Assembly (NCBI RefSeq): GCF_030445035.2
Contig: NC_080680.1
Coordinates: 116,276,228 to 116,340,227 of the forward strand
Direction of reading: 5' to 3'
DNA length: 64,000 nt
Origin: Dasypus novemcinctus
Taxonomy: Eukaryota; Chordata; Mammalia; Cingulata; Dasypodidae
A model generated the notes under the pieces. The model did no database searches. It had not been told where the DNA came from and saw nothing but the letters and a program-made list of their open reading frames with translations. This document shows, piece after piece, positions 47,850 through 61,600 of the stretch (position 1 is the stretch's first letter; each line of letters begins with the position of its first letter). Made by a program: the position numbers and the translations under genes.

Positions 47850-50090
47850 CCCTTTTACTCAGAAACTGTACCAGGGATGTGGGTTGTTTTTTTCAAGGCT
47901 GCCATTAAACTGTAATGCCAGGGATGTGGCCCTGGACAAGACACAGTTCCACAGTTTTCTTTTACAGAGAGTCAGCTGTGGTTGCTGCCATTTTTTTCTT
48001 CTAATAAATACTCTCCTGTTGTTGTAAGCTTTTTATTAGATTGCAGCTGAGGCAGGCTAACAAAATAGGGAATCAATAGGTGGATCTGGAACCTTCTCAG
48101 GAATTGGGAAAATTTGCCTACTGCTGGTCTACATGGACACATTAAAGCCAAGAGCAGCCTCTGTTTGGGACCCTGAGTTCCACTTAAACCAGTGTAAGGA
48201 AGAGGACAGATAGATCTGAGGGCCAGAAAACTCATGTCATGTCTTCTTAAAGAAATGAGGAAATACACCTCAAACTTCTATTAAGTCCCTGTTAGAAACA
48301 ACCTTCTCAGTTTTAACTCAGTTGTGCCTAATAAAGGGGTGAATAGGGATCAAGACCCAAACCAGTTACTAAACCTCTCCTGGAAAATAAGAAACCTTTT
48401 GTGCCATCAATTAAGATAAAAAAAGTTCCTAGAAATGCTAAGGATATAAAATTCTCTCTTCTGTTTTAATCCGTGTTTAACTTTGTGTTCAACTTTGAAA
48501 TCTGTGTTTAACTTGTCAGTTTGCTTGTAACTAGAAAATCAGATTTGTGGTTCACCTGTTATGAATTGGATAACTGTGGAAGGTAACGTAAGAATGAGGT
48601 TTCAGATTTCAATACTGTCTTGAAAATGGATTTAATGTATAAATCACAACTGGATTTAGTTCAACTGCTAGAAAAGCAGAAAAATTTAGCAAATTTTTAC
48701 TAGTAAATTCTTGCTGCTTAGTTAATAAAGGTGCCCAATTCACCTTAAAGTAAAAACTTATTAGAAACTGTAATTAATAGTTAGAATCATTATATCAATG
48801 CCTTTATATTATAACACAGCTTAAGGATAATAACTGAAATTATAACTGGGTAGATTGAGCCTAAATCTACTTTTGTAAGCGTATACATTGCATTGGAAAT
48901 GTATAATAAGTGTGTAAAGATTAAAAGAGATAGACTTTAGCATTGTCAAACATGCTTGTGCATTCAAATCAGGCCTTCAATACCCTGCAGGTTGCCTCTC
49001 CATTTGATTTATTGGCTAGGTTGGTCACTGACCCCTAAAACAATAAAGGTATCTACTACATCTTTGGTTGTGCTCCTGAAGTGGATGGAGACTGCATTCC
49101 AGTTTTGAACTCTTGCAGAAGCCAGTGATGGCTCAAAATGGCCAGATGTACAACTGATGTTGCCTCCAAACTGGTTCTGTTTCATAGTGCTAAAGGGTCC
49201 TACGCACCAGGCCAGTGAAATAATGGAGCTTAACTTCCTAGCTTCCTTCTAAGGTCAACTACACATGCTGGCTGTGTAAATTATGATTAGGGCTTTGATT
49301 GGGCTACATCTTTAGTGCACCCACCAAGTGGTGGGGACTCACAGATAAAAGGCATGGCAAAAGAAAGAGTTGAGGGTTTCTGATGTTGGAGTTTTGATGC
49401 TCGAGTCTGATGTTGAAGGCTTAAGCTGGAGCCCCAGGAAGTCAGCATATAGAGGAAAGAGAAGCAAGCCCTGGGAAGAGAGGACCTGAGCCAGGAGAAG
49501 AACACAGAGGAATAGAGATGGCTCCTTAAACACAGCAGAAACCCCAGGGAGAGAGACAGAGCTGTTCACCTCATAGTCTACAGCTGACCTTATGGAGAAA
49601 ACAGAGGAGCTGAGTCCAGAGGAACTCAGAAAGCCTGAACCCTCACAGATGACAGCAGGCATCTTGCTCCAAGATGTGGAAATAGACTTTGGTGAGGGAA
49701 GTAACTTATGCTTTATGGACTGGTAACTGTAAGCTCCTACCCCAAAAAAATACCCTTTATAAAAGCCAGCAGGCTTGTGGTATTTTGCATCAGCACCCCT
49801 TTGGCTGAGTAATACACCATCCTACCAGGGATAAGCACTTCCCACCAGAAGGGAAACAGCAAATGAGCTGGCTAAGACCTACTTCTGCTTAGCCCCTTCA
49901 AGATGGTCTATGGACAATATTCCCTCACCTAGGACATGGTAGTCACTGAGCTGTAATGCCAGGGACTTGGCCAGGGTAAGATAAAATGCCACAATTCTCT
50001 TTGACAGAGAATCAGCTGGTTGTTGCTGTTGTTTTTTTCTCCAATAAGTATTCCCCTGTTGTTATAAGCTTTTTATTATATTGCAGTGCT
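47850..50090 (+). mobile_element. LTR-like fossil region with ~137-bp direct repeats
   Basis: The segments at 47,910-48,047 and 49,952-50,087 are direct repeats, each starting 'ctgtaatgccaggga' and ending 'agctttttattaga/tattgca', with AATAA-type signals 45 bases before the end. Their layout suggests the 3' parts of two LTRs about 2 kb apart. The sequence between them (48,050-49,260) is not assignable. Broken and old; family unknown. Confidence 0.45.
49270..49821 (+). mobile_element. Solo LTR-like repeat, plus orientation
   Basis: Pairs in inverse orientation with 50,146-50,745. Both share 'ttgcatcagcacccctt' near the end, a 'cctttataaaag' segment and a 'tgatt.gggc.acatc.' start region. The layout resembles an ERVL-type LTR. 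Broken, old. Confidence 0.5.
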
Positions 50091-50145
50091 CAAAAAATGT
50101 TCATTCTGATTATTTTCCCCAGCCTAATTGTTTCATTTCTGGAGG

Positions 50146-50745
50146 GATGGTGTGTTAGCAAGCCAAAAGGGGTGCTGATGCAAAGTACCATAAATCTTTT
50201 GACTTTTATAAAGGATATTTATTTGGGGTGGAAGCTTACATTTACCAATCCATAAAGTGTAAGTTACTTCTCTAACCCAATTATGTTGCCATATATTGGA
50301 GCAAGATGACTGCCCATGTGTGCAAGTGTTCAGGCTCCCTCTTCCTTTCTTGGCTCTGTGGTCCCAGCTTCTTCCTGTATCAGCTGTAGGTTGAGATAAG
50401 TCTTGTCTCTCCCCTCGAGCTCATTCCTCTCTGGGGTCAGCTGCTCTTGTCTCTCTACAAGATCAGCTATAGACTATTAGGCAAATGGCTTGTCTCTACT
50501 CAGGGCCTCTGCCATGCATAACATATCTGCTTCTTTTTGTGTTTACTTCCCAGGGCTCCAGCTCAAAACTCAAACTTCCATTCACTGTTATGTGGTTTCT
50601 CTGTGAGTCCCCACACACCAAGAGGGCAGGGACCCAGCATCCTAGTGATGTGGCCCAATCAAGTAAAAGTGAAACCTTTGAATCCGGCATAATCTAATAT
50701 TCCCAGAGAAAAGACAAGTTCACAAACATTGTCCAATATCAATTT
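50146..50745 (-). mobile_element. Solo LTR-like repeat, minus orientation
   Basis: The inverted partner of 49,270-49,821. Plus text 'aaaggggtgctgatgcaaag' marks its end. With its partner it forms an imperfect inverted pair spaced about 325 bases apart. Broken, old. Confidence 0.5.
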
Positions 50746-51669
50746 TTGGAATTCATACATAATATTAAAAAGCTACAGATGGATTTTGGGCATTCTCTAC
50801 TTCATTATTTTTGCTACTGTATTCTTCACACTTTTAACTTTTAAGTTGTTTACAATTGCTTCACTTTATCACCCTAACTTAAATGTATTGCTCTTTAACT
50901 GGTCATTAGAAGTTTTCAGTATGATAGTACATTGTGTGTCATTTGTGTGAAAATTCTGAATATTTAGTCAGAAACCCACAGGTCATTGTAACACACTAAT
51001 TCAGAATACCTCTGGTCCCCTGCTGGGGGTTGCTTAAGGGATTCAGACCAGTCTATAACTCAGAATCACAATCCTTTCTTTTGTCTCCTTAACTTGTAAT
51101 CATTATCTGCTTTATTGCACTGATTGAGCTTTTGTGGCATCATCAGATTTTTAAAATTCATCAAGCCTGGGATAAATTGAGTCAATCCCTTGCATTTATA
51201 TAGAGCATGAGAATTTAGTGGGATAGCCTGACTGGGTATTCTCTTACAGTGAACTACTAAAAACCTTAGCAGCTTCACAGTTAAACATTTAGTTTTTCAT
51301 GCCACTTTAAGTTAATTGTCTGAACACCTTCACTGGCTTTGATTGTCCTAAATTTTTCCCATTACTTTTATCTTTATTTACTTTCTTTAAAATATTTCAA
51401 ATGTATTTCTATACATAAGGTATAGAATTATAATTGTATATATGTATATAAGCTAGGAGATCCATGACAACCCCACACACCTCACTCTGCCTTCCCAACC
51501 ATAATGTCATAAAAAGGAGTCCCAGTAGTTAGAGTGATTTTCATCATAACGTCAATCATCACCTGATTCAAAGGCATAATATTAGGGGATGCTTTAGTAT
51601 CATCTTACAACTTATCTACATTCCGTCTATATATCTTTTTATAGTGCTCATCAAACTGTGTTATTTCTA
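50746..51669. other. Intergenic, nothing firm
   Basis: No gene. A T/A-rich stretch with 'gctaggagatccatgacaac' at 51,450-51,470 may be a very decayed L1 tail. Confidence 0.4.
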
Positions 51670-54600
51670 TTCTTTTATATGTCTGTTTATTCCACTCTGT
51701 TCAGATGTCCTTGGGGAAAGGGATTATAACAGCCCCATTATCCAGTGGAGATACATATTCTGAAATATGATAGTGAACATGAACATATTTTATGGATTCT
51801 AAAGTGCTGTTAGGTATTAAAAAAGCAGAAGCTTAAGAAATAAAGATAAAAGTACTATTTCATTAAAATTATATCCTGGTACACATATGAACTTGGCAAA
51901 AGTATGAAATATCAGAGACATTTGTGAAAAGTACCTTATTTTCTGCTTTAGGAAGAAAAGAATTACAGGAACATGCCTCACTCTTATTTCATTTTAAAAA
52001 TGTTTTTGATGGAATTGTCCAAAGCTATATTTAAAACTTCATTATCAATTCTAAATACAGACGTAAATATGCAAATAAGATAATAGGAGTTTCTAAGAAA
52101 TTCTTAACACTGTGCTTATTGGAAAAATGTTGCATCCTTCAGAATTTTGTTAATCATATAAAATATTTTCTATAGCAAATACTTGGAATATACCTGTTAT
52201 ATGTCTTTAACAGAACTTTGTTTTTCTAGCACTCATTTCCTTGAAAAATGCCCAATCAGATATTGTATCCTCAGAATCAAGAACAATGCTTTGTGCTTAG
52301 AGTGTGCATGGTAAATATTTGTTTAATGGAAGAATTTAATATATACGGTATTGGAAAAACTTTCTCAAATTTTAAATTTTAATAAATAAACCCAGTTATA
52401 TTTCAACCTCCAAATATAAAATGTTACTCCATTCTTAATAGCACTTATTTTCTAGAATACTAAACTTTTGTCATTGTTACTTGAATCACTTATTACCAGT
52501 GATTGCATGACTTTAGAGCATCACTTTACCATTAAATACATTCAATTACTCATCTGTAGAAAGGAGAGTTAAAATAGATGACTCCAATAGTGGTTTCCTG
52601 TCCTAACCATTTAAGAATTTATATGACAAATTTTCTTTTGTTTTTTAAAGCACAAAACATATAGTTTATTGGTGATTCTGTTTGTCATTATATGTATGCT
52701 TAAATATTGATCTTGCTTACTTAAGTGAATTCTGTTATTTCCCAGAATCCAAATATTTTCCAGTGAAATATGAAAAATTATGGTCAGAACCTAAGTTTTA
52801 ATAACTAAAATATAACTTAATAGAGTTCCTGAAATATTTTTATTCAATAAGGTGATATCTACATAAATCCATGGAACAAACATTCAATTCTCAATTTTCC
52901 TTTTATGGCCTTAGAATAGGGATTCACTTTGGTCCTGTAAAAATGTTTATTTTATTGCTTATTTGTATTCCTTTTCATTCCAATAAACTCTTGCATGAAT
53001 CTTTTCTCAAAAAGAATAGAGCAGGGAAATGGATGTGGCTCAAGCAACTGGGCTCCCGTCTACCATATGGGAGGTCCAGGCTTCAATACCCAGGACCTCC
53101 TGGTGAAGGCAAGCTGACATATGTTGCAAGCTGGTCCATATGGAGTGCTGCCCCATGCAGAAGTGCTGCCCCACACAGGAGTGATGGCCCACACAGAGAG
53201 CTGACACAGCAGGATGACGCAGCAAAAATAGACATAGAGGAGAGACAATAAGAGATACAGCAGACCAGGGAGCTAGGTGGTGCAAGAGAATAATTGCCTC
53301 TCTCCCACTGGAGGGTGCCAGGATTGGTTCCGAGAGCTGCCTAATGAGAATACAAGCAGATACAGAAGAATACACAGAGAACAGACAATGGAGGGTGGGG
53401 GAAGAAATAAATAAATAAATCTTTAAAAAAAAAGAATAGAGTAAAAGCAAGGAGAAGAGCTAAATGATGCTGTATTTAAATATTTTATTCAATTTTCATA
53501 ATATCTATATCATTCCTTTTATTCTAACATTTGACTTTGATAATTGTTATTTGAACAATTAACCTTTCTCTAGGAAATTGGCATTTAGTAATTTTTTGGT
53601 AAATGTAAGATGAGCTTAAAGGTCTCACATTTTACAAATTTTGTTTGGTGGACATTTTTACCTTGTGTTTCCAAAAGTTATATGGTCAGAAGAGTTTTAG
53701 TTCATTTTTAGAGTTTGTATTCCACTCTTATTTCCAACTCCCCTTTTAATTGGGTCATTGGAACACTGCTCCTGACACACTAAGAAGTTTCTCCATTCCA
53801 CACATCTCTAACTCCAACTTTAAATTGCTATGGGAATTGGGGAACAATTAAAATCATGGTTGTGTAAAAAATATTTACTCTTCTACTTCCATGGAATCTG
53901 ACATGATTTGTTAAAACCTAACTTCATCTGAGAGCTGTCATAGATATTAAGAAAATTCTAAATGGACTCTTCTAGGAGGTAAAGACAATTTCTCAGTATC
54001 AAGGTAAGATTAATTAATAAATACCATGAGAATGTACCTTTTCAAGCTATGAATATAGGAATTGTTCATTTTTAGTTTATGCCATTACCATCCCTTATTA
54101 TTATTAAAACACAACTAAAAATTTATTATTATAAGCTTCATTTTATTATAAATATCCGTGAAAAGTCTTTTAATCTATGAAGCAAGTTACGTATGCTATA
54201 TAAGTTTTCCTCACAGAAACACTGAGACAAGCAAAGCAGGTATTTTTTCAATCACTATTTAACATATGAGAAAACTGAAGCTATGAATTAGAGGCAAAGA
54301 CTCTAAAAGCAAAAACTTTATTTCTAGGTCAAAACAAATTTCCATTATGCCAATTCATGCCGTTCTGTTCAAATGAATATTAACTGATTCTTCTGTACTT
54401 CCATTGCCTAAACTCATGATTATCTGTATAAGATGACATCTTAGTATGGACTGAAAGGTACTAAAAAATGAAACAAAACAAAGAAAAACAGTCTGTTACA
54501 AATGAATGATTGGGTCACATTAAATTTATCCTGATCATGAACCCACAAATATGACACAAAGAAATTTAAGAGCCTAGAAAATCAAGCTTCACCTGTTCAG

Positions 54601-55893
54601 AAGGATGAACAAAACCTACAAGCTCCTTCCCCCACATTTCTTATATTTCAGAAAATAAAAGATACCCTGTTAAAGTACTGAGAGCAGAAGAATATGAATG
54701 TAACAAGACAGACCTGGCTCAAAGTGCATTTGAACTGTTCAGGGGACTTCTGCTTGTATGTGGAAAGGTTGGAGCATGTGGCAGGGAGAAGCAGTTTAGG
54801 TGACCTGATATGCCTTTACTTTACAATTGTCTTGAAGAGGAAACCAGCAGGATCTGCACACCTGGACCAGGGGCCAGATCTGGAACATTACCATGTTTCC
54901 AAGGAAATCAATATCCTGCCATTTTCTTCCATTTGAATTCAGGACTGTATTGCTTAAAAGTGCCTATGTCTGTTATCCAAGGCAGCCCTTGATCACTTTC
55001 TGGACAGTATATGGGGAAAAGTTTTATTTATCATAAGAAATAGTATAGAGTGGCTTTAGAATTATTGTCACTTTCCTCTGGTTTCTGTGGAATGAGCCCA
55101 GTCAATTTTGTGTTGTCACCTCATTTTGTATATGGTTATTGATGACTATTCCCTGTTGTTGATGTAAGATAAAGATTTTAATATTACCGTTTAGGCAGGG
55201 TGGTAGTGGAAAGAGCATGGCTTGGGATCTTGCCTCTGCTCATTATTAGCCATGTGACCTTGGCCAAGTGAACTAATTTCAAAGACAATATATGACACCT
55301 GGAAGCCTGCAAAAAATAGTGATGAATAAAATTGAGGCATGATTTTTAGGTGGTATGTCTTTAAGCTGAATAAGGTTTTAAAAATATTTTTAGGCTCAAT
55401 TTTTTCTTCTCTTAAATTGATATTACCTATTCCCTCTTTTGTTTCTACTGAAAGTTGAACTTTTTCTACTGAGTATTCTTTAAAATGATTCTGTGGTGAG
55501 AATCTCTCTGCTGAGTTTGGTCTCTGGCTTCCATCATTATTTGTTCTACAGCAAGTTTCCCAATGGCTATCACATAACTTACTGAGCGGGAGGGAGGGAA
55601 GTGTGGCTGTACTGACATTCTCATCCCACGTGAGGACTAAGTTGTGATTCTGACCAACTTCAAATCTGGTGGAGATTTCAGAAAGATCAACTTATATCCA
55701 GTCAGTAGTTGCTGACAACCCAATTCATTTAAATATCTAAACTTTGTGTCACATTTCTGCTGAAAATTTTATAAAATCATACTGTTAAGTTTAGAGGTAG
55801 TCGGGGGGTCCAAGAGCTCATCTCAAACTTGGCACTCTGTGCTAATGGGCCTCTTCCTCACCAAGAGAAGGGTCCACTTTTCTGCCAGACTTT
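51670..55893 (+). repeat. Segmental duplication block, copy C
   Basis: The partner of 8,655-14,150 (anchors given there). It includes the MIR trace at 55,205-55,285 that both copies share. It is cut at about 55,893 by the minus-strand L1. The last matching text is 'tgctaatg..c.cttcc.cacca', corresponding to 14,094-14,118. Confidence 0.85.
53022..53441 (+). mobile_element. DAS-type SINE with target-site duplication
   Basis: The tRNA-like head starts gcagggaaatggatgtggct and the B-box region is 'ggcttcaatacccaggacct'. The body is 'gagctgacacagcaggatga' and the tail AAAT-rich. Flanking repeats aaaagaatagag (53,010-53,021 and 53,430-53,441) mark the target duplication. Its body differs from the copy at 2,259, so it is a different subfamily. 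Absent from copy A of the duplication at the matching point (about 10,410). Confidence 0.9.
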
Positions 55894-58695
55894 TTTTCTT
55901 TTTTGCATTTGGTGAATACATTTTGGAGCACCACTGCACTGTGTGGATTATAATTTATATTGTACTTTATACTCTCTCCCACTACATTCCGTGGGTTATG
56001 GCAGGATATATAATGTCCAGCATCTGTCCCTGCAATATCATTTAGTACAACTTCAAGTCCTGAAAATGCTCCCACATCTCATCTCTTCTTCCCTCTCCCT
56101 GCCCATAGCAACTACCGTGGCCACTTTCTTCACATCAATGCTACAGTTTCTTCCATTACTAGTCACAATAATTCTATAGTGGAATACCAGTAAGTTCACT
56201 CTAATCCAAATTTTATTCCTCCATCCTGTGGACCCTGGGTTGGTGATGTCCACTCAACCTCTATATCGAGAGGGCCTTAGATCCCACCAGGTTGATGGAT
56301 GTGATAGTCCTCTTGGAGTTCTAGGCACTCTCAGTTCCCAGGTGTGGTGGTTGACCATCTTCACCTCCCTGTTAGCTGACCTGTACAAGTCCAACAAACC
56401 GGAGAATTGGAGCTGCAACTCTGCTGAGGCTCAGGGCCCAGCTGGCACATGGCCAGTCCAGAGATCGAAATCTCCTGGGTATACACCAACCCCAGTGCCA
56501 ACCACAGTTTCAGTAAAAGTGACAGAAGAGGCATGTGTATAAAGTTCACATCTGAGTCCAACTTCATCACACTTAGGAACACATATTCCAAAGTGGGCCC
56601 ATTGCTAAGCTACTGAACTCCAGAGTAAACTGCTATGATTGTAGAACCTGTGTGTCTCCACAGCCCTCAGGAGCACTACTACCAGGGGTTGAATCTACTT
56701 TCACTGTCTCTGAGATTCTGCTAAGACATGCAAAAGTGTGTGCCCTCTAAAGACCTCCTGACTCTTTTTGAAGACTCTTAGCCATATATACTCATTTGTC
56801 TTTACCATTCCCCCCCTTTATTCAAGGTCTTTTTCTACTCACATGACCAGTCAGTGATTGGTAGTAATCCCTTGGTGCCAGGAAGTCTCATCCCCGGGAG
56901 TCATGTCCCATGGTGGGGGGAAGGTAATGTGTTTGCTGAGTTTGGCTTAGAGAGTGGCCACATTTGAGCAACTTGGAGGCTCTCAGGAGGTAACTCTTAG
57001 GCACCCTGCAGCTCTAGGCCTACTTCAAATTTCAGACACACATGCTCATAAGCATAGTCGTCAGTATCAAGGGTTCATCATTGGACCATCCTTCTTCACT
57101 TGTCTTTACCCTTGCACTTGGGGGATTGTTGCTGGTCCATTGGGGAATGTGACAGAGCTCCTCCGGCTAGGAACTCACACTCCCTCCATTGTTGTTTGTA
57201 ACTGTATCTACTATGAAAATACCCAACATATATCTGAACATATTTATGTACCCTACATATGTGCCTTGGAGAACTCCCTCCCAACCATGTGTTGCCCATC
57301 AATAACACCCCATATGAGTGTTCTACCCCTGCCAGAGTTGAACCCCTCTGTGATCCAAAACTTTTTAAAAAACGAAGTCTAAAATATCACCAAATACAAT
57401 TAATAGGAAAATGAAATAGCAGTGGTAGGTTTAAAGATTAGAAATAGCGTACATACTAATTTAGAAAAACTAAAATAAAGTAAAAATAAATTGGGGTATT
57501 AAAAATGAAAAATATCATAAAACTTTGCTTTTGATGTTTTGCATTTCATCACTGTAATCAGTGTTGCCCTGTATGTACAGTGGCAAGGCAATTTTTTCCA
57601 TTTCTTCCTCAGTGTCTACATCCTTTCTTTTTTCTTTTTTTCTAATTTTTAATTTTGTCTTCATAAATTTTTTAGATCCCAGTAAAGTCACATATATAAT
57701 ATAGGGGTTCCCATATATCCAACAGCAAACCCTTTTCCCCCTTCTCCAGCAATGATCTTTTTACATGTTCATGTTATATTTGCTGCAGCTGATGTACAGA
57801 TATTGACACATAGCTATCAAACATGGCTCCATTTTGGTTTACATTATGGTTTATATTTTAGACTGTACAATTTTCTAAATTTTTATTTGCCTTATGTTTT
57901 ACATTATGGTTTATATTTTAAGCTATAGACTTTTGGTGTAATTTAATGTGTCCTGTATCCATCATTGCACTATCTTGTGGAACACTTCCATTGCCCCTCC
58001 CCCCAGTTACCCTGCTTCCATCTATTCCTCTCTTCCCCTCCTCTCAGGGCCCAAACTGACAATCAATCTTCACTGCTTGAAGGACCAGATTCACAGATAC
58101 TTGCAACGATGCTGAGGGCTTGACATACTAGACTGTCTTCCCCCATTGGGAGCCACCAATTCTCTTGAGAGACACAATTTCCTCTATTTCAGAACATCAG
58201 GCCTCCCCAGGATGTGGGAACAACTTCCCACTCATTTTATGGGTCTCCACCCAATGATATAACACACTAAGACAAGATGAGCACTCACACACCCCCTAGA
58301 AACTTGCCCCTGTGCCAGATACTCCCCACCCCCCTTAAGCATCTTAAACAGGTAATTCTTCCTTATAATATTTTCTAAAGAGTTGTCCCAACATTATAGT
58401 TTCAACCACATACCCAAAAAATCTCCCATGTTCAACTGTTCCCCCCAGTCACTCCCCCAAGTCCTTGGGTCATCTGAACCATCCTCCCAACCCTAGCCCC
58501 CCTCACGCCTACAAAGCCCCACCCAAAGATAACTCTATGACCCCATCTTATCCCTTCCCTGTACAAATACTTACCTCAACTTTATCAGAGATTTCACCAA
58601 TCTAGGCATCAGCTCACAACCTTCCTCTGCCCCCCAATTTCCTATAAGCCTATCATCTAGTCTCCAGCTCTCTGAGACAGCTTGTTTTGCTTATT

Positions 58696-61600
58696 TCATA
58701 TCAGAGAGGTCATGTAATATTTGTCCTTCAATGCCTGATTTGCTTCACTCAGCATAAGGTCTTTAAGGTTCATCCATGTTTTCCCATGTGTTTGTACTGT
58801 ATTCCTTCTTATAGCTGAGTAGTATTCCATTTTATGTATATACCACATTTTGTTTATCCATTCATCTCTTGATGGGCATTTGGGTTGATTCCAACTTTTG
58901 GCAATAGTGAATAATGCCACTATGAACATTTGTGTGCATATATCAGTTTGTGTCCTTGTTTTCAGTTCTTCTGGGTACATACACAGCAGTGGATTGTTGG
59001 GTCTTATGTCAAATCTATAGCTAGTTTTTTGAGAAACCGCCAAACTGTGCTCTGGAATGGCTGGATCCCTCTGCATTCCCACCAGCAGTGGATGAGTGTT
59101 CCCATTCCTCCACATCCTCTCCAACATCCAACATTTGTAGTCTTCCGTGGTTTTTTTTTTTTTTTTTTTTGATAACCCTTAGTCTCATGGGAGTAAGATG
59201 ATATCTCATTGTAGTTTTGATTTTCATTTCCCTAATAGATAGTGATTTTGAGAATTTTTTCATGTGCTGTTTAGCCATTTGTATTTCTTCTTTGGAGAAA
59301 GTCTGAGCTAATCTCTTGCCCATTTTTAAAATGAGTTGTTTGTTATTTTATTTGTGAGATATAGGATTTCTTTACATATATGGGATATTAGTCTCCTATC
59401 AGATATATGGTTACCAAATATTTTTTTCCCATTGGGTAGGCTGTCTTTTCACTTTCTTGACAAACTCCTTTGAGGTGCAAAAGGTTTTAATTCTGAGGAA
59501 GTCCCATTTATCTATTTGTTCTTTTGCTTCTTGTGCTTTTGGTGTGAAGTTCATGGAGCCATTTCCAATTACGAGATCCTGTAGATGCTTCCCTACATTG
59601 TTTTCCAAGGTCTTTATGGTCCTGGCTCTTATATTTAGGTCCTTGATCCATCTTGAGTTGATTTTTGTATAAGGTGTGAGGTGGTAATCCTCTTTCATTC
59701 TTTTACATATGGATATCCAGTTCTCCAAGTACCATTTATTGAAGAGGCCATTCTCTCCCAGTTGAATGGATTTGGCGGCCTTGTCAAATATCAGATATCT
59801 GTATATATGAGGATCTGTATCAGAATTCTCAGTTCTGTTCCATTGGTCAGTGTCTATCCTTGTGCCAATACCATGCTGTTTTCACTACTGTGACTTTGTA
59901 GTAGGCTTTGAAGTCAGGTAGCATGATTCCTCCAATTTCATTTTTTCTTTTTCAATATGTCATTAGCTATTCGGGGCCTCTGACCTTTCCAAATAAATTT
60001 CATAGATAGCTTTTCTAGTTCACTAAAAAAATGCTGTGCTGATTTTTATTGGGATTGCATTGAATCTGTAGATCAGTTTTGGTAGGACAGACATCTTAAT
60101 GATATTTAGTCTTCTTATCCATGAACAGGGAATATTCTTCCATTTATGTAAATCTTCTTTGATTTTCTTGAACAATGTTGTTTAGTTTTCTGTGTTTAAG
60201 TATTTTACATCTTTAGTTAAATTGATTCCTAGGTATTTTATTTTTTAATTTACTATTGTAAATGGTATTTGTTTTTTGATTTCCTCCTGAGATTGCTCAT
60301 TATTGGTGTACAGAAATGCTACTGATTTTTGTGCATTGATCTTAAAACTTCCAACTTTATTTTATTTATTTTTTGACTATGTTCTTTATTTTATTTTATT
60401 TTTCTACCCTTTTTATTAAAGTTAATAGATCACAAAGAATATTACATTAAAAAACATTAAAAAACATAAAAAACATAAGAGGTTCCCATATACCCCACTC
60501 CCCACTTCCCCACCCCATCATTTTTGTAAATTGTATTTTTTGAAGATATATACATCACAAAAAAGTTACATTAAAAAATATAAGAGATTCCTATATACCC
60601 CCCACTCCCCCACCCCACTCCTCCACACCAACAACCTCCTCCATCATTGTGACACATTCATCACACTAGTTGAACACATTTTGCAGCACTGTTGCACCAC
60701 ATAGATAATAGTTTTCCATGTAGTTCACAGCCCCCCCCCCCAGTACATTCAGTGGGTTATGGCAGGATATATAATGTCCAGCATCTGACCCTGCAGTATC
60801 ATTTAGGACAACTCAATGTCCCCAAAATGCCCCCATATTACATCTCTTCTTCCCTCTCCCTGCCCTCAGCAACTATTGTGGCCACTTTCTCCACCTCAAT
60901 GCTACAATCTTCTATTACTAGTCGCAATAGTTTTCTAGTAGAATATCAATAAGTCCACTCTAATCCATATTTTATTCCTCCATCCTGTGGGCCCTGGGAT
61001 GGTGATGTCCACTCCACCTCTAGATCAAGAAGGGGCTTAGATTCCGTATGGATGATGGATGCAATTCCTCTGCTTGCAGTTGTTGGCACTCTTGAATCCC
61101 TGGTGTGGTGTTTGACCATCTTCACCTCCCTGTTAGCTGGCCTGGGTAAGTCCAATGAATCAGACAGTAGGAGTTACAATTCTGCTGAGGCTCAGGGCCC
61201 AGCTGGCACATGGGAAGTCCAGAGATTCAAGTCCCCTCAGTATGCACCATCCCTAGAACCAACCACAAGTTCAGTAAAAGTGACAGAAGAGGCATGTGTA
61301 GGAAGGTCACATCTGAGTCCAGCTTCATCATACTCGGGAGCACAAATTCCAAAGTAGGGCCCTCTGACATGATACAGAACTTCAAAATCCATCTGCCATG
61401 ACCATATACCCTGTGGATCTCCGTAGTCTTCAGAACCAGCACCTAGGGTTATATCTACTTTGGCTCTCTCTTGGGTCCTTCTGAGGTGTGCATAAGCATG
61501 ATCCCTCTGATGACCACTTGAGGCTTTTTGGAAGACTCTTAGCCATATAAACTCATTTGTCTTTGCCATTTCCCCTTTTTATTCAAGATCAAAAAGCAGT

